64,000 nucleotides of DNA from NCBI GenBank assembly GCA_030867875.1, contig JAOWCC010000031.1, positions 1 through 64,000 on the forward strand. The letters run 5' to 3'. Below are positions 12,401 to 26,079 of the stretch, piece by piece. How positions within the stretch are numbered: the first letter of the stretch is position 1; each line of letters begins with the position of its first letter. Under the pieces are notes generated by a model, which was not told the origin of the DNA, did not search any database, and saw only the letters and a list, made by a program, of their open reading frames with translations. The stretch is from Actinernus sp. WN-2022. Taxonomy: Eukaryota > Cnidaria > Anthozoa > Actiniaria > Actinernidae. The translations under genes and the position numbers were made by a program.

Positions 12401-13203
12401 TGTATAAAAAATTAACAAATAAATAAATACAACGCATCCTCCTCTTTCATCCTACATCATCGTGCATCATCGTGCATCATCCTGCATCATCCTGCATCAT
12501 CCTGCATCATCCTGCATCATCGTGCGTCATCGTGCATCAACCTGCATCATCCTGCATCATCCTGCATCATCCTGCATCATCCTGCATCATCGTGCATCAT
12601 CCTGCATCATCCTGCATCAGTCTGCGTTATCCTACATCATCCTGCATCAGTCTGCGTTATCCTGCATCAGTCTGCGTTATCCTCCATCATCCTGTTTCAT
12701 ACTGGCCCATCCTGATTCATGCTGTCCAATCTTGGCATATCATGAACAAAATAAATAAATAAATAGAAATAAATAAAAAGAAATAGAAATACATAAACAA
12801 ATGTATAAAACAAGTAACAAATAAATAAATTCAACGCATCCTCCTCTTTCATCCTGCATCATCCTGCATCATCCTGCATCATCCTGCATCATCGTGCATC
12901 ACCGTGCATCAATGTGCATCACCGTGCATCATCGTGCATCATCGTGCATCAACCTGCATCATCCTGCATCATCCTGCATCATCCTGCATCATCCTGCATC
13001 ATCCTGCATCATCCTGCATCAGTCTGCGTTATCCTGCATCAGTCTGCGTTATCCTCCATCATCCTGCTTCATACTGGCCCATCCTGATTCATGCTGTCCA
13101 ATCTTGGCATATCATGAACAAAATAAATAAATAAATAGAAATAAATAAAAAGAAATAGAAATACATAAAGAAATGTATAAAACAAATAACAAATAAATAA
13201 ATT

Positions 13204-13695
13204 CAACGCATCCTCCTCTTTCATCCTGCATCATCCTGCATCATCCTGCATCATCCTGCATCATCCTGCATCATCGTGCATCATCGTGCATCACCGTGCT
13301 TCAATCTGCATCACCGTGCATCATCGTGTATCATCGTGCATCAACCTGCATCATCCTGCATCATCCTGCATCATCCTGCATCATCCTGCATCATCCTGCA
13401 TCATCCTGCATCATCCTGCATCATCCTGCATCATCCTGCATCATCCTGCATCATCCTGCATCATCCTGCATCATCCTGCATCATCGTGCATCATCCTGCA
13501 TCATCCTGCATCAGTCTGCGTTATCCTGCATCAGTCTGCGTTTTCCTCCATCATCCTGCTTCATACTGGCCCATCCTGATTCATGCTGTCCAATCTTGGG
13601 ATATCATGAACAAAATAAATAAATAAATAGAAATAAATAAAAAGAAATAGAAATACATAAAGAAATGTATAAAACAAGTAACAAATAAATAAATA
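13204..13695 (+). repeat. Class G unit, exemplar (492 bp)
   Basis: Markers: CACCGTGCTTCAATCTG, CGTGTATC and usually TTGGGATATC in the tail. This copy also has GCGTTTTCCTCC instead of GCGTTATCCTCC, shared only with its duplicate at 18545. Members start at 6403, 6895, 13204, 14390, 18545, 19731, 26482, 29725, 32565 (mosaic), 33882, 37295, 39265, 40461, 42499, 46180, 47454, 49512, 52973, 57258, 58454 and 60492. It is the commonest class, with 21 copies. Copies at 42499, 49512 and 60492, which follow class K, have TTGGCATATC instead. Confidence 0.83.
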
Positions 13696-14107
13696 CAACG
13701 CATCCTCCTCTTTCATCCTGCATCATCCTGCATCATCCTGCATCATCCTGCATCATTCTGCATCATCCTGCATCATCGTGCATCATCGTGCATCACCGTG
13801 CATCAATCTGCATCACCGTGCATCATCGTGCATCATCGTGCATCAACCTGCATCATCCTGCATCATCCTGCATCATCCTGCATCATCCTGCATCATCCTG
13901 CATCATCCTGCATCATCCTGCATCAGTCTGCGTTATCCTGCATCAGTCTGCGTTATCCTCCATCATCCTGCGTCATACTGGCCCATCCTGATTCATGCTG
14001 TCCAATCTTGGCATATCATGAACAAAATAAATAAATAAATAGAAATAAATAAAAAGAAATAGAAATACATAAAGAAATGTATAAAACAAGTAACAAATAA
14101 ATAAATA
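13696..14107 (+). repeat. Class H unit, exemplar (412 bp)
   Basis: Header resembles class G but keeps CACCGTGCATCAATCTG, and comes after five or six plain decamers. Members start at 13696, 14872, 19037, 20213, 26974, 30217, 33198, 34394, 37787, 39747, 40953, 47966, 53465, 57740 and 58966. Two length groups exist: 402-422 bp, always followed by class I (8 of 8), and 492-552 bp, always followed by class J (7 of 7). The long form carries an extra internal CGTG decamer in most copies. It is probably two classes with a shared header. Confidence 0.75.
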
Positions 14108-14389
14108 CAACGCATCCTCCTCTTTCATCCTGCATCATCCTGCATCATCCTGCATCATCCTGCATCATCCTGCATCATCCTGCATCATCCTGCATCATCC
14201 TGCATCAGTCTGCGTTATCCTGCATCAGTCTGCGTTATCCTCCATCATCCTGCTTCATACTGGCCCATCCTGATTCATGCTGTCCAATCTTGGCATATCA
14301 TGAACAAAATAAATAAATAAATAGAAATAAATAAAAAGAAATAGAAATACATAAAGAAATGTATAAAACAAATAACAAATAAATAAATT
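14108..14389 (+). repeat. Class I unit, exemplar (282 bp, plain)
   Basis: The leader is followed by pure decamers with no CGTG header, then two CAGTCTGCGT copies and the tail. Members start at 1217, 7397, 14108, 15926, 19449, 21277, 27386, 30629, 33600, 35408, 38209, 40169, 54529 and 58162. This is the weakest class, defined by absence of markers, and it likely pools several origins: the copies at 14108, 19449, 33600, 38209, 40169 and 58162 close with AAAACAAATAAC/ATTC, while others close with AAAAAATTAAC. The copy at 1217 lacks one decamer (CTTTCATCCT) from its leader. Confidence 0.6.
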
Positions 14390-17300
14390 CAACGCATCCT
14401 CCTCTTTCATCCTGCATCATCCTGCATCATCCTGCATCATCCTGCATCATCCTGCATCATCGTGCATCATCGTGCATCACCGTGCTTCAATCTGCATCAC
14501 CGTGCATCATCGTGTATCATCGTGCATCAACCTGCATCATCCTGCATCATCCTGCATCATCCTGCATCATCCTGCATCATCCTGCATCATCCTGCATCAT
14601 CCTGCATCATCCTGCATCATCCTGCATCATCCTGCATCATCCTGCATCATCCTGCATCATCCTGCATCATCCTGCATCATCCTGCATCAGTCTGCGTTAT
14701 CCTGCATCAGTCTGCGTTATCCTCCATCATCCTGCTTCATGCTGGCCCATCCTGATTCATGCTGTCCAATCTTGGGATATCATGAACAAAATAAATAAAT
14801 AAATAGAAATAAATAAAAAGAAATAGAAATACATAAAGAAATGTATAAAACAAGTAACAAATAAATAAATACAACGCATCCTCCTCTTTCATCCTGCATC
14901 ATCCTGCATCATCCTGCATCATCCTGCATCATCCTGCATCATCCTGCATCATCGTGCATCATCGTGCATCACCGTGCATCAATCTGCATCACCGTGCATC
15001 ATCGTGCATCATCGTGCATCAACCTGCATCATCCTGCATCATCCTGCATCATCCTGCATCATCCTGCATCATCCTGCATCATCCTGCATCATCCTGCATC
15101 ATCCTGCATCATCCTGCATCATCCTGCATCATCCTGCATCATCCTGCATCATCCTGCATCATCGTGCATCATCGTGCATCATCCTGCATCATCCTGCATC
15201 ATCCTGCATCATCCTGCATCAGTCTGCGTTATCCTGCATCAGTCTGCGTTATCCTCCATCATCCTGCTTCATACTGGCCCATCCTGATTCATGCTGTCCA
15301 ATCTTGGCATATCATGAACAAAATAAATAAATAAATAGAAATAAATAAAAAGAAATAGAAATACATAAAGAAATGTATAAAACAAGTAACAAATAAATAA
15401 ATACAACGCATCCTCCTCTTTCATCCTACATCATCGTGCATCATCGTGCATCACCATGCATCAATCTGCATCACCGTGCATCATCGTGCGTCATCGTGCA
15501 TCAACCTGCATCATCCTGCATCGTCCTGCATCATCCTGCATCATCCTGCATCATCCTGCATCATCCTGCATCATCCTGCATCATCCTGCATCATCCTGCA
15601 TGATCCTGCATCAGTCTGCGTTATCCTGCATCATCCCACATCAGTCTGCATCATCCTGCATCATCCTGCATCATCCTGCATCATCCTGCATCATCCTGCA
15701 TCATCCTGCATCATCCTGCATCATCCTGCATCATCCTGCATCATCCTGCATCATCCTGCATCATCCTGCATCAGTCTGCGTTATCCTGCTTAATACTGGC
15801 CCATCCTGATTCATGCTGTCCAATCTTGGCATATCATGAACAAAATAAATAAATAAATAGAAATAAATAAAAAGAAATAGAAATACATAAAGAAATGTAT
15901 AAAACAAGTAACAAATAAATAAATTCAACGCATCCTCCTCTTTCATCCTGCATCATCCTGCATCATCCTGCATCATCCTGCATCATCCTGGCATCATCCT
16001 GCATCATCCTGCATCATCCTGCATCATCCTGCATCATCCTGCATCATCCTGCATCATCCTGCATCATCCTGCATCATCGTGCATCATCCTGCATCATCCT
16101 GCATCAGTCTGCGTTATCCTGCATCAGTCTGCGTTATCCTCCATCATCCTGCTTCATACAGGGCCCATCCTGATTCATGCTGTCCAATCTTGGCATATCA
16201 TGAACAAAATAAATAAATAAATAGAAATAAATAAAAAGAAATAGAAATACATAAAGAAATGTATAAAAAATTAACAAATAAATAAATTCAACGCATCCTC
16301 CTCTTTCATCCTGCATCATCCTGCATCATCCTGCATCATCCTGCATCATCGTGCATCATCGTGCATCACCGTGCTTCAATCTGCATCACCGTGCATCATC
16401 GTGCATCAACGTGCATCATCCTGCATCATCCTGCATCATCCTTTATCATCATGCATCATCCTGCATCATCCTGCATCATCCTGCATCATCCTGCATCATC
16501 CTGCATCATCCTGCATCATCCTGCATCATCCTGCATCATCCTGCATCATCGTGCATCATCCTGCATCATCCTGCATCAGTCTGCGTTATCCTGCATCAGT
16601 CTGCGTTATCCTCCATCATCCTGCTTCATACTGGCCCATACTGATTCATGCTGTCCAATCTTGGCATATCATGAACAAAATAAATAAATAAATAGAAATA
16701 AATAAAAAGAAATAGAAATACATAAAGAAATGTATAAAAAATTAACAAATAAATAAATACAACGCATCCTCCTCTTTCATCCTACATCATCGTGCATCAT
16801 CGTGCATCACCGTGCATCAATCTGCATCACCGTGCATCAATCTGCATCACCGTGCATCATCGTGCAATCATCGTGCATCAACCTGCATCATCCTGCATCA
16901 TCCTGCATCATCCTGCATCATCCTGCATCATCCTGCATCATCCTGTATCATCCTGTATCATCCTGCATCATCCCGCATCATCCTGCATCATCCTGCATCA
17001 TCCTGCATCATCCTGCATCATCCTGCATCATCCTGCATCATCCTGCATCATCCTGCATCATCCTGCATCATCCTGCATCATCCTGCATCATCCTGCATCA
17101 TCCTGCATCATCCTGCATCATCCTGCATCATCCTGCATCATCCTGCATCATCGTGCATCATCCTGCATCATCCTGCATCAGTCTGCGTTATCCTGCATCA
17201 GTCTGCGTTATCCTCCATCATCCTGCTTCATACTGGCCCATCCTGATTCATGCTGTCCAATCTTGGCATATCATGAACAAAATAAATAAATAAATAGAAA

Positions 17301-18544
17301 TAAATAAAAAGAAATAGAAATACATAAAGAAATGTATAAAAAATTAACAAATAAATAAATACAACGCATCCTCCTCTTTCATCCTACATCATCGTGCATC
17401 ATCGTGCATCACCGTGCATCAATCTGCATCACCGTGCATCATCGTGCGTCATCGTGCATCAACCTGAATCATCCTGCATCATTCTGCATCATCCTGCATA
17501 ATCCTGCATCATCCTGCATCATCCTGCATCAGTCTGCGTTATCCGCTTAATACTGCCCATCCTGATTCATGCTGTCCAATCTTGGCATATCATGAACAAA
17601 ATAAATAAATAAATAGAAATAAATAAAAAGAAATAGAAATACATAAAGAAATGTATAAAACAAGTAACAAATAAATAAATTCAACGCATCCTCCTCTTTC
17701 ATCCTGCATCATCCTGCATCATCCTGCATCATCGTGCATCATCGTGCATCATCGTGCATCACCGTGCATCAATCTGCATCACCGTGCATCATCGTGCATC
17801 ATCGTGCATCAACCTGCATCATCCTGCATCATCCTGCATCATCCTGCATCATACTGCATCATCCTGCATCATCCTGCATCATCCTGCATCATCCTGCATC
17901 ATCCTGCATCATCCTGCATCATCCTGCATCATCGTGCATCATCCTGCATCATCCTGCATCAGTCTGCGTTATCCTGCATCAGTCTGCGTTATCCTCCATC
18001 ATCCTGCTTCATACTGGCCCATCCTGATTCATGCTGTCCAATCTTGGCATATCATGAACAAAATAAATAAATAAATAGAAATAAATAAAAAGAAATAGAA
18101 ATACATAAAGAAATGTATAAAAAATTAACAAATAAATAAATACAACGCATCCTCCTCTTTCATCCTACATCATCGTGCATCATCGTGCATCATCCTGCAT
18201 CATCCTGCATCATCCTGCATCATCCTGCATCATCGTGCGTCATCGTGCATCAACCTGCATCATCCTGCATCATCCTGCATCATCCTGCATCATCCTGCAT
18301 CATCGTGCATCATCCTGCATCATCCTGCATCAGTCTGCGTTATCCTACATCATCCTGCATCAGTCTGCGTTATCCTGCATCAGTCTGCGTTATCCTCCAT
18401 CATCCTGCTTCATACTGGCCCATCCTGATTCATGCTGTCCAATCTTGGCATATCATGAACAAAATAAATAAATAAATAGAAATAAATAAAAAGAAATAGA
18501 AATACATAAAGAAATGTATAAAACAAATAACAAATAAATAAATT

Positions 18545-21500
18545 CAACGCATCCTCCTCTTTCATCCTGCATCATCCTGCATCATCCTGCATCATCCTGC
18601 ATCATCCTGCATCATCGTGCATCATCGTGCATCACCGTGCTTCAATCTGCATCACCGTGCATCATCGTGTATCATCGTGCATCAACCTGCATCATCCTGC
18701 ATCATCCTGCATCATCCTGCATCATCCTGCATCATCCTGCATCATCCTGCATCATCCTGCATCATCCTGCATCATCCTGCATCATCCTGCATCATCCTGC
18801 ATCATCCTGCATCATCCTGCATCATCGTGCATCATCCTGCATCATCCTGCATCAGTCTGCGTTATCCTGCATCAGTCTGCGTTTTCCTCCATCATCCTGC
18901 TTCATACTGGCCCATCCTGATTCATGCTGTCCAATCTTGGGATATCATGAACAAAATAAATAAATAAATAGAAATAAATAAAAAGAAATAGAAATACATA
19001 AAGAAATGTATAAAACAAGTAACAAATAAATAAATACAACGCATCCTCCTCTTTCATCCTGCATCATCCTGCATCATCCTGCATCATCCTGCATCATTCT
19101 GCATCATCCTGCATCATCGTGCATCATCGTGCATCACCGTGCATCAATCTGCATCACCGTGCATCATCGTGCATCATCGTGCATCAACCTGCATCATCCT
19201 GCATCATCCTGCATCATCCTGCATCATCCTGCATCATCCTGCATCATCCTGCATCATCCTGCATCAGTCTGCGTTATCCTGCATCAGTCTGCGTTATCCT
19301 CCATCATCCTGCTTCATACTGGCCCATCCTGATTCATGCTGTCCAATCTTGGCATATCATGAACAAAATAAATAAATAAATAGAAATAAATAAAAAGAAA
19401 TAGAAATACATAAAGAAATGTATAAAACAAGTAACAAATAAATAAATACAACGCATCCTCCTCTTTCATCCTGCATCATCCTGCATCATCCTGCATCATC
19501 CTGCATCATCCTGCATCATCCTGCATCATCCTGCATCATCCTGCATCAGTCTGCGTTATCCTGCATCAGTCTGCGTTATCCTCCATCATCCTGCTTCATA
19601 CTGGCCCATCCTGATTCATGCTGTCCAATCTTGGCATATCATGAACAAAATAAATAAATAAATAGAAATAAATAAAAAGAAATAGAAATACATAAAGAAA
19701 TGTATAAAACAAATAACAAATAAATAAATTCAACGCATCCTCCTCTTTCATCCTGCATCATCCTGCATCATCCTGCATCATCCTGCATCATCCTGCATCA
19801 TCGTGCATCATCGTGCATCACCGTGCTTCAATCTGCATCACCGTGCATCATCGTGTATCATCGTGCATCAACCTGCATCATCCTGCATCATCCTGCATCA
19901 TCCTGCATCATCCTGCATCATCCTGCATCATCCTGCATCATCCTGCATCATCCTGCATCATCCTGCATCATCCTGCATCATCCTGCATCATCCTGCATCA
20001 TCCTGCATCATCCTGCATCATCCTGCATCAGTCTGCGTTATCCTGCATCAGTCTGCGTTATCCTCCATCATCCTGCTTCATGCTGGCCCATCCTGATTCA
20101 TGCTGTCCAATCTTGGGATATCATGAACAAAATAAATAAATAAATAGAAATAAATAAAAAGAAATAGAAATACATAAAGAAATGTATAAAACAAGTAACA
20201 AATAAATAAATACAACGCATCCTCCTCTTTCATCCTGCATCATCCTGCATCATCCTGCATCATCCTGCATCATCCTGCATCATCCTGCATCATCGTGCAT
20301 CATCGTGCATCACCGTGCATCAATCTGCATCACCGTGCATCATCGTGCATCATCGTGCATCAACCTGCATCATCCTGCATCATCCTGCATCATCCTGCAT
20401 CATCCTGCATCATCCTGCATCATCCTGCATCATCCTGCATCATCCTGCATCATCCTGCATCATCCTGCATCATCCTGCATCATCCTGCATCATCCTGCAT
20501 CATCGTGCATCATCGTGCATCATCCTGCATCATCCTGCATCATCCTGCATCATCCTGCATCAGTCTGCGTTATCCTGCATCAGTCTGCGTTATCCTCCAT
20601 CATCCTGCTTCATACTGGCCCATCCTGATTCATGCTGTCCAATCTTGGCATATCATGAACAAAATAAATAAATAAATAGAAATAAATAAAAAGAAATAGA
20701 AATACATAAAGAAATGTATAAAACAAGTAACAAATAAATAAATACAACGCATCCTCCTCTTTCATCCTACATCATCGTGCATCATCGTGCATCACCATGC
20801 ATCAATCTGCATCACCGTGCATCATCGTGCGTCATCGTGCATCAACCTGCATCATCCTGCATCGTCCTGCATCATCCTGCATCATCCTGCATCATCCTGC
20901 ATCATCCTGCATCATCCTGCATCATCCTGCATCATCCTGCATGATCCTGCATCAGTCTGCGTTATCCTGCATCATCCCACATCAGTCTGCATCATCCTGC
21001 ATCATCCTGCATCATCCTGCATCATCCTGCATCATCCTGCATCATCCTGCATCATCCTGCATCATCCTGCATCATCCTGCATCATCCTGCATCATCCTGC
21101 ATCATCCTGCATCATCCTGCATCAGTCTGCGTTATCCTGCTTAATACTGGCCCATCCTGATTCATGCTGTCCAATCTTGGCATATCATGAACAAAATAAA
21201 TAAATAAATAGAAATAAATAAAAAGAAATAGAAATACATAAAGAAATGTATAAAACAAGTAACAAATAAATAAATTCAACGCATCCTCCTCTTTCATCCT
21301 GCATCATCCTGCATCATCCTGCATCATCCTGCATCATCCTGCATCATCCTGCATCATCCTGCATCATCCTGCATCATCCTGCATCATCCTGCATCATCCT
21401 GCATCATCCTGCATCATCCTGCATCATCCTGCATCATCGTGCATCATCCTGCATCATCCTGCATCAGTCTGCGTTATCCTGCATCAGTCTGCGTTATCCT

Positions 21501-23883
21501 CCATCATCCTGCTTCATACAGGCCCATCCTGATTCATGCTGTCCAATCTTGGCATATCATGAACAAAATAAATAAATAAATAGAAATAAATAAAAAGAAA
21601 TAGAAATACATAAAGAAATGTATAAAAAATTAACAAATAAATAAATTCAACGCATCCTCCTCTTTCATCCTGCATCATCCTGCATCATCCTGCATCATCC
21701 TGCATCATCGTGCATCATCGTGCATCACCGTGCTTCAATCTGCCTCACCGTGCATCATCGTGCATCAACGTGCATCATCCTGCATCATCCTGCATCATCC
21801 TTTATCATCATGCATCATCCTGCATCATCCTGCATCATCCTGCATCATCCTGCATCATCCTGCATCATCCTGCATCATCCTGCATCATCCTGCATCATCC
21901 TGCATCATCGTGCATCATCCTGCATCATCCTGCATCAGTCTGCGTTATCCTGCATCAGTCTGCGTTATCCTCCATCATCCTGCTTCATACTGGCCCATAC
22001 TGATTCATGCTGTCCAATCTTGGCATATCATGAACAAAATAAATAAATAAATAGAAATAAATAAAAAGAAATAGAAATACATAAAGAAATGTATAAAAAA
22101 TTAACAAATAAATAAATACAACGCATCCTCCTCTTTCATCCTACATCATCGTGCATCATCGTGCATCACCGTGCATCAATCTGCATCACCGTGCATCATC
22201 GTGCATCATCGTGCATCAACCTGCATCATCCTGCATCATCCTGCATCATCCTGCATCATCCTGCATCATCCTGCATCATCCTGTATCATCCTGTATCATC
22301 CTGCATCATCCCGCATCATCCTGCATCATCCTGCATCATCCTGCATCATCCTGCATCATCCTGCATCATCCTGCATCATCCTGCATCATCCTGCATCATC
22401 CTGCATCATCCTGCATCATCCTGCATCATCCTGCATCATCCTGCATCATCCTGCATCATCCTGCATCATCCTGCATCATCCTGCATCATCGTGCATCATC
22501 CTGCATCATCCTGCATCAGTCTGCGTTATCCTGCATCAGTCTGCGTTATCCTCCATCATCCTGCTTCATACTGGCCCATCCTGATTCATGCTGTCCAATC
22601 TTGGCATATCATGAACAAAATAAATAAATAAATAGAAATAAATAAAAAGAAATAGAAATACATAAAGAAATGTATAAAAAATTAACAAATAAATAAATAC
22701 AACGCATCCTCCTCTTTCATCCTACATCATCGTGCATCATCGTGCATCACCGTGCATCAATCTGCATCACCGTGCATCATCGTGCGTCATCGTGCATCAA
22801 CCTGAATCATCCTGCATCATTCTGCATCATCCTGCATAATCCTGCATCATCCTGCATCATCCTGCATCAGTCTGCGTTATCCCGCTTAATACTGCCCATC
22901 CTGATTCATGCTGTCCAATCTTGGCATATCATGAACAAAATAAATAAATAAATAGAAATAAATAAAAAGAAATAGAAATACATAAAGAAATGTATAAAAC
23001 AAGTAACAAATAAATAAATTCAACGCATCCTCCTCTTTCATCCTGCATCATCCTGCATCATCCTGCATCATCGTGCATCATCGTGCATCATCGTGCATCA
23101 CCGTGCATCAATCTGCATCACCGTGCATCATCGTGCATCATCGTGCATCAACCTGCATCATCCTGCATCATCCTGCATCATCCTGCATCATACTGCATCA
23201 TCCTGCATCATCCTGCATCATCCTGCATCATCCTGCATCATCCTGCATCATCCTGCATCATCCTGCATCATCGTGCATCATCCTGCATCATCCTGCATCA
23301 GTCTGCGTTATCCTGCATCAGTCTGCGTTATCCTCCATCATCCTGCTTCATACTGGCCCATCCTGATTCATGCTGTCCAATCTTGGCATATCATGAACAA
23401 AATAAATAAATAAATAGAAATAAATAAAAAGAAATAGAAATACATAAAGAAATGTATAAAAAATTAACAAATAAATAAATACAACGCATCCTCCTCTTTC
23501 ATCCTACATCATCGTGCATCATCGTGCATCATCCTGCATCATCCTGCATCATCCTGCATCATCCTGCATCATCGTGCGTCATCGTGCATCAACCTGCATC
23601 ATCCTGCATCATCCTGCATCATCCTGCATCATCCTGCATCATCCTGCATCATCCTGCATCATCCTGCATCAGTCTGCGTTATCCTACATCATCCTGCATC
23701 AGTCTGCGTTATCCTGCATCAGTCTGCGTTATCCTCCATCATCCTGCTTCATACTGGCCCATCCTGATTCATGCTGTCCAATCTTGGCATATCATGAACA
23801 AAATAAATAAATAAATAGAAATAAATAAAAAGAAATAGAAATACATAAACAAATGTATAAAACAAGTAACAAATAAATAAATT
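18545..23883 (+). repeat. Twelve-unit tandem duplication, copy 2 (5339 bp): G H I G H J I E A B C D
   Basis: Unit starts: 18545, 19037, 19449, 19731, 20213, 20745, 21277, 21648, 22119, 22700, 23021, 23482. Compared with copy 1 it has one extra decamer in each of u48 and u49 and lacks one 20-bp CACCGTG/CAATCTG pair in u51. It has CTGCCTCACCG at 21740. Both copies share the GCGTTTTCCTCC change (13541 and 18882) and ACAGG in place of ACTGG in the unit at 15926/21277, so they are recent sisters. Confidence 0.9.
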
Positions 23884-26079
23884 CAACGCATCTTCCTCTT
23901 TCATCCTGCATCATCCTGCATCATCCTGCATCATCCTTTATCATCATGCATCATCCTGCATCATCCTGCATCATCCTGCATCATCCTGCATCATCCTGCA
24001 TCATCCTGCATCATCCTGCATCATCCTGCATCATCCTGCATCATCCTGCATCATCCTGCATCATCCTGCATCATCCTGCATCATCCTGCATCAGTCTGCG
24101 TTATCCTGCATCAGTCTGCGTTATCCTCCATCATCCTGCTTCATACTGGCCCATCCTGATTCATGCTGTCCAATCTTGGCATATCATGAACAAAATAAAT
24201 AAATAAATAGAAATAAATAAAAAGAAATAGAAATACATAAAGAAATGTATAAAAAATTAACAAATAAATAAATACAACGCATCCTCCTCTTTCATCCTAC
24301 ATCATCGTGCATCATCGTGCATCACCGTGCATCAATCTGCATCACCGTGCATCAATCTGCATCACCGTGCATCATCGTGCATCATCGTGCATCAACCTGC
24401 ATCATCCTGCATCATCCTGCATCATCCTGCATCATCCTGCATCATCCTGCATCATCCTGCATCATCCTGCATCATCCTGCATCATCCCGCATCATCCTGC
24501 ATCATCCTGCATCATCCTGCATCATCCTGCATCATCCTGCATCATCCTGCATCATCCTGCATCATCCTGCATCATCCTGCATCATCCTGCATCATCCTGC
24601 ATCATCCTGCATCATCCTGCATCATCCTGCATCATCCTGCATCATCCTGCATCATCCTGCATCATCCTGCATCATCCTGCATCATCCTGCATCATCCTGC
24701 ATCATCCTGCATCAGTCTGCGTTATCCTGCATCAGTCTGCGTTATCCTCCATCATCCTGCTTCATACTGGCCCATCCTGATTCATGCTGTCCAATCTTGG
24801 CATATCATGAACAAAATAAATAAATAAATAGAAATAAATAAAAAGAAATAGAAATACATAAAGAAATGTATAAAAAATTAACAAATAAATAAATACAACG
24901 CATCCTCCTCTTTCATCCTACATCATCGTGCATCATCGTGCATCACCGTGCATCAATCTGCATCACCGTGCATCATCGTGCGTCATCGTGCATCAACCTG
25001 AATCATCCTGCATCATTCTGCATCATCCTGCATAATCCTGCATCATCCTGCATCATCCTGCATCATCCTGCATCATCCTGCATCAGTCTGCGTTATCCCG
25101 CTTAATACTGCCCATCCTGATTCATGCTGTCCAATCTTGGCATATCATGAACAAAATAAATAAATAAATAGAAATAAATAAAAAGAAATAGAAATACATA
25201 AAGAAATGTATAAAACAAGTAACAAATAAATAAATTCAACGCATCCTCCTCTTTCATCCTGCATCATCCTGCATCATCCTGCATCATCGTGCATCATCGT
25301 GCATCATCGTGCATCACCGTGCATCAATCTGCATCACCGTGCATCATCGTGCATCATCGTGCATCAACCTGCATCATCCTGCATCATCCTGCATCATCCT
25401 GCATCATACTGCATCATCCTGCATCATCCTGCATCATCCTGCATCATCCTGCATCATCCTGCATCATCCTGCATCATCCTGCATCATCGTGCATCATCCT
25501 GCATCATCCTGCATCAGTCTGCGTTATCCTGCATCATCCTGCTTCATACTGGCCCATCCTGATTCATGCTGTCCAATCTTGGCATATCATGAACAAAATA
25601 AATAAATAAATAGAAATAAATAAAAAGAAATAGAAATACATAAAGAAATGTATAAAAAATTAACAAATAAATAAATACAACGCATCCTCCTCTTTCATCC
25701 TACATCATCGTGCATCATCGTGCATCATCCTGCATCATCCTGCATCATCCTGCATCATCCTGCATCATCGTGCGTCATCGTGCATCAACCTGCATCATCC
25801 TGCATCATCCTGCATCATCCTGCATCATCCTGCATCATCGTGCATCATCCTGCATCATCCTGCATCAGTCTGCGTTATCCTACATCATCCTGCATCAGTC
25901 TGCGTTATCCTGCATCAGTCTGCGTTATCCTCCATCATCCTGCTTCATACTGGCCCATCCTGATTCATGCTGTCCAATCTTGGCATATCATGAACAAAAT
26001 AAATAAATAAATAGAAATAAATAAAAAGAAATAGAAATACATAAACAAATGTATAAAACAAGTAACAAATAAATAAATT
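23884..26079 (+). repeat. Block u55-u59: E A B C D
   Basis: Unit starts: E 23884, A 24275, B 24896, C 25237, D 25678. With the preceding E-A-B-C-D (from 21648) and the following F-G it reproduces the order of 1579-6894 about 20.0-20.1 kb away. The leader at 23884 has CATCTTCCTC instead of CATCCTCCTC. The class C unit at 25237 lacks 20 bp of tail, keeping a single CAGTCTGCGT before CATCATCCTGCTTC. Confidence 0.83.
24491..24710 (+). repeat. Longest pure decamer run seen (22 perfect copies)
   Basis: Twenty-two consecutive identical 10-mers (phase ATCATCCTGC) lie between the CCCGC variant of this class A unit and its first CAGTCTGCGT. Pure runs like this form the centre of most units. The decamer contains no CpG. 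Ten bases is close to one helical turn, so each copy presents the same face of the helix. Runs of this purity are expected to be prone to slippage, which fits the 10-bp length differences between sister units. Confidence 0.95.

Larger units (their letters stand above)
7397..13203 (+). repeat. Block u18-u30: I E A A B C D E A B C D F
   Basis: Unit starts: I 7397, E 7739, A 8230, A 8851, B 9472, C 9793, D 10254, E 10656, A 11037, B 11638, C 11979, D 12430, F 12832. It is the second copy of the preceding block, at an offset of 6.18 kb for the first units and about 6.80 kb after the class A doubling. A private spacer change AAATATATAAAAAG lies near 8170. Confidence 0.82.
13204..18544 (+). repeat. 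Twelve-unit tandem duplication, copy 1 (5341 bp): G H I G H J I E A B C D
   Basis: Unit starts: 13204, 13696, 14108, 14390, 14872, 15404, 15926, 16289, 16760, 17362, 17682, 18143. Eight of 12 units have exactly the same length as in copy 2. Private features of this copy: GCGTCATACTG at 13971, an extra G near 15991, ACAGGGCCC near 16160, an extra A at about 16866 in GTGCAATCATCG, and a one-base deletion in TATCCGCTTAA near 17543. Confidence 0.9.

Noticed and set aside
24491..24710. G-quadruplex on the G-rich strand of the decamer run.
   Set aside because: There is only one GG pair per 10 bp, so loops would be 8 bases and the stacks two layers; a stable structure is unlikely.
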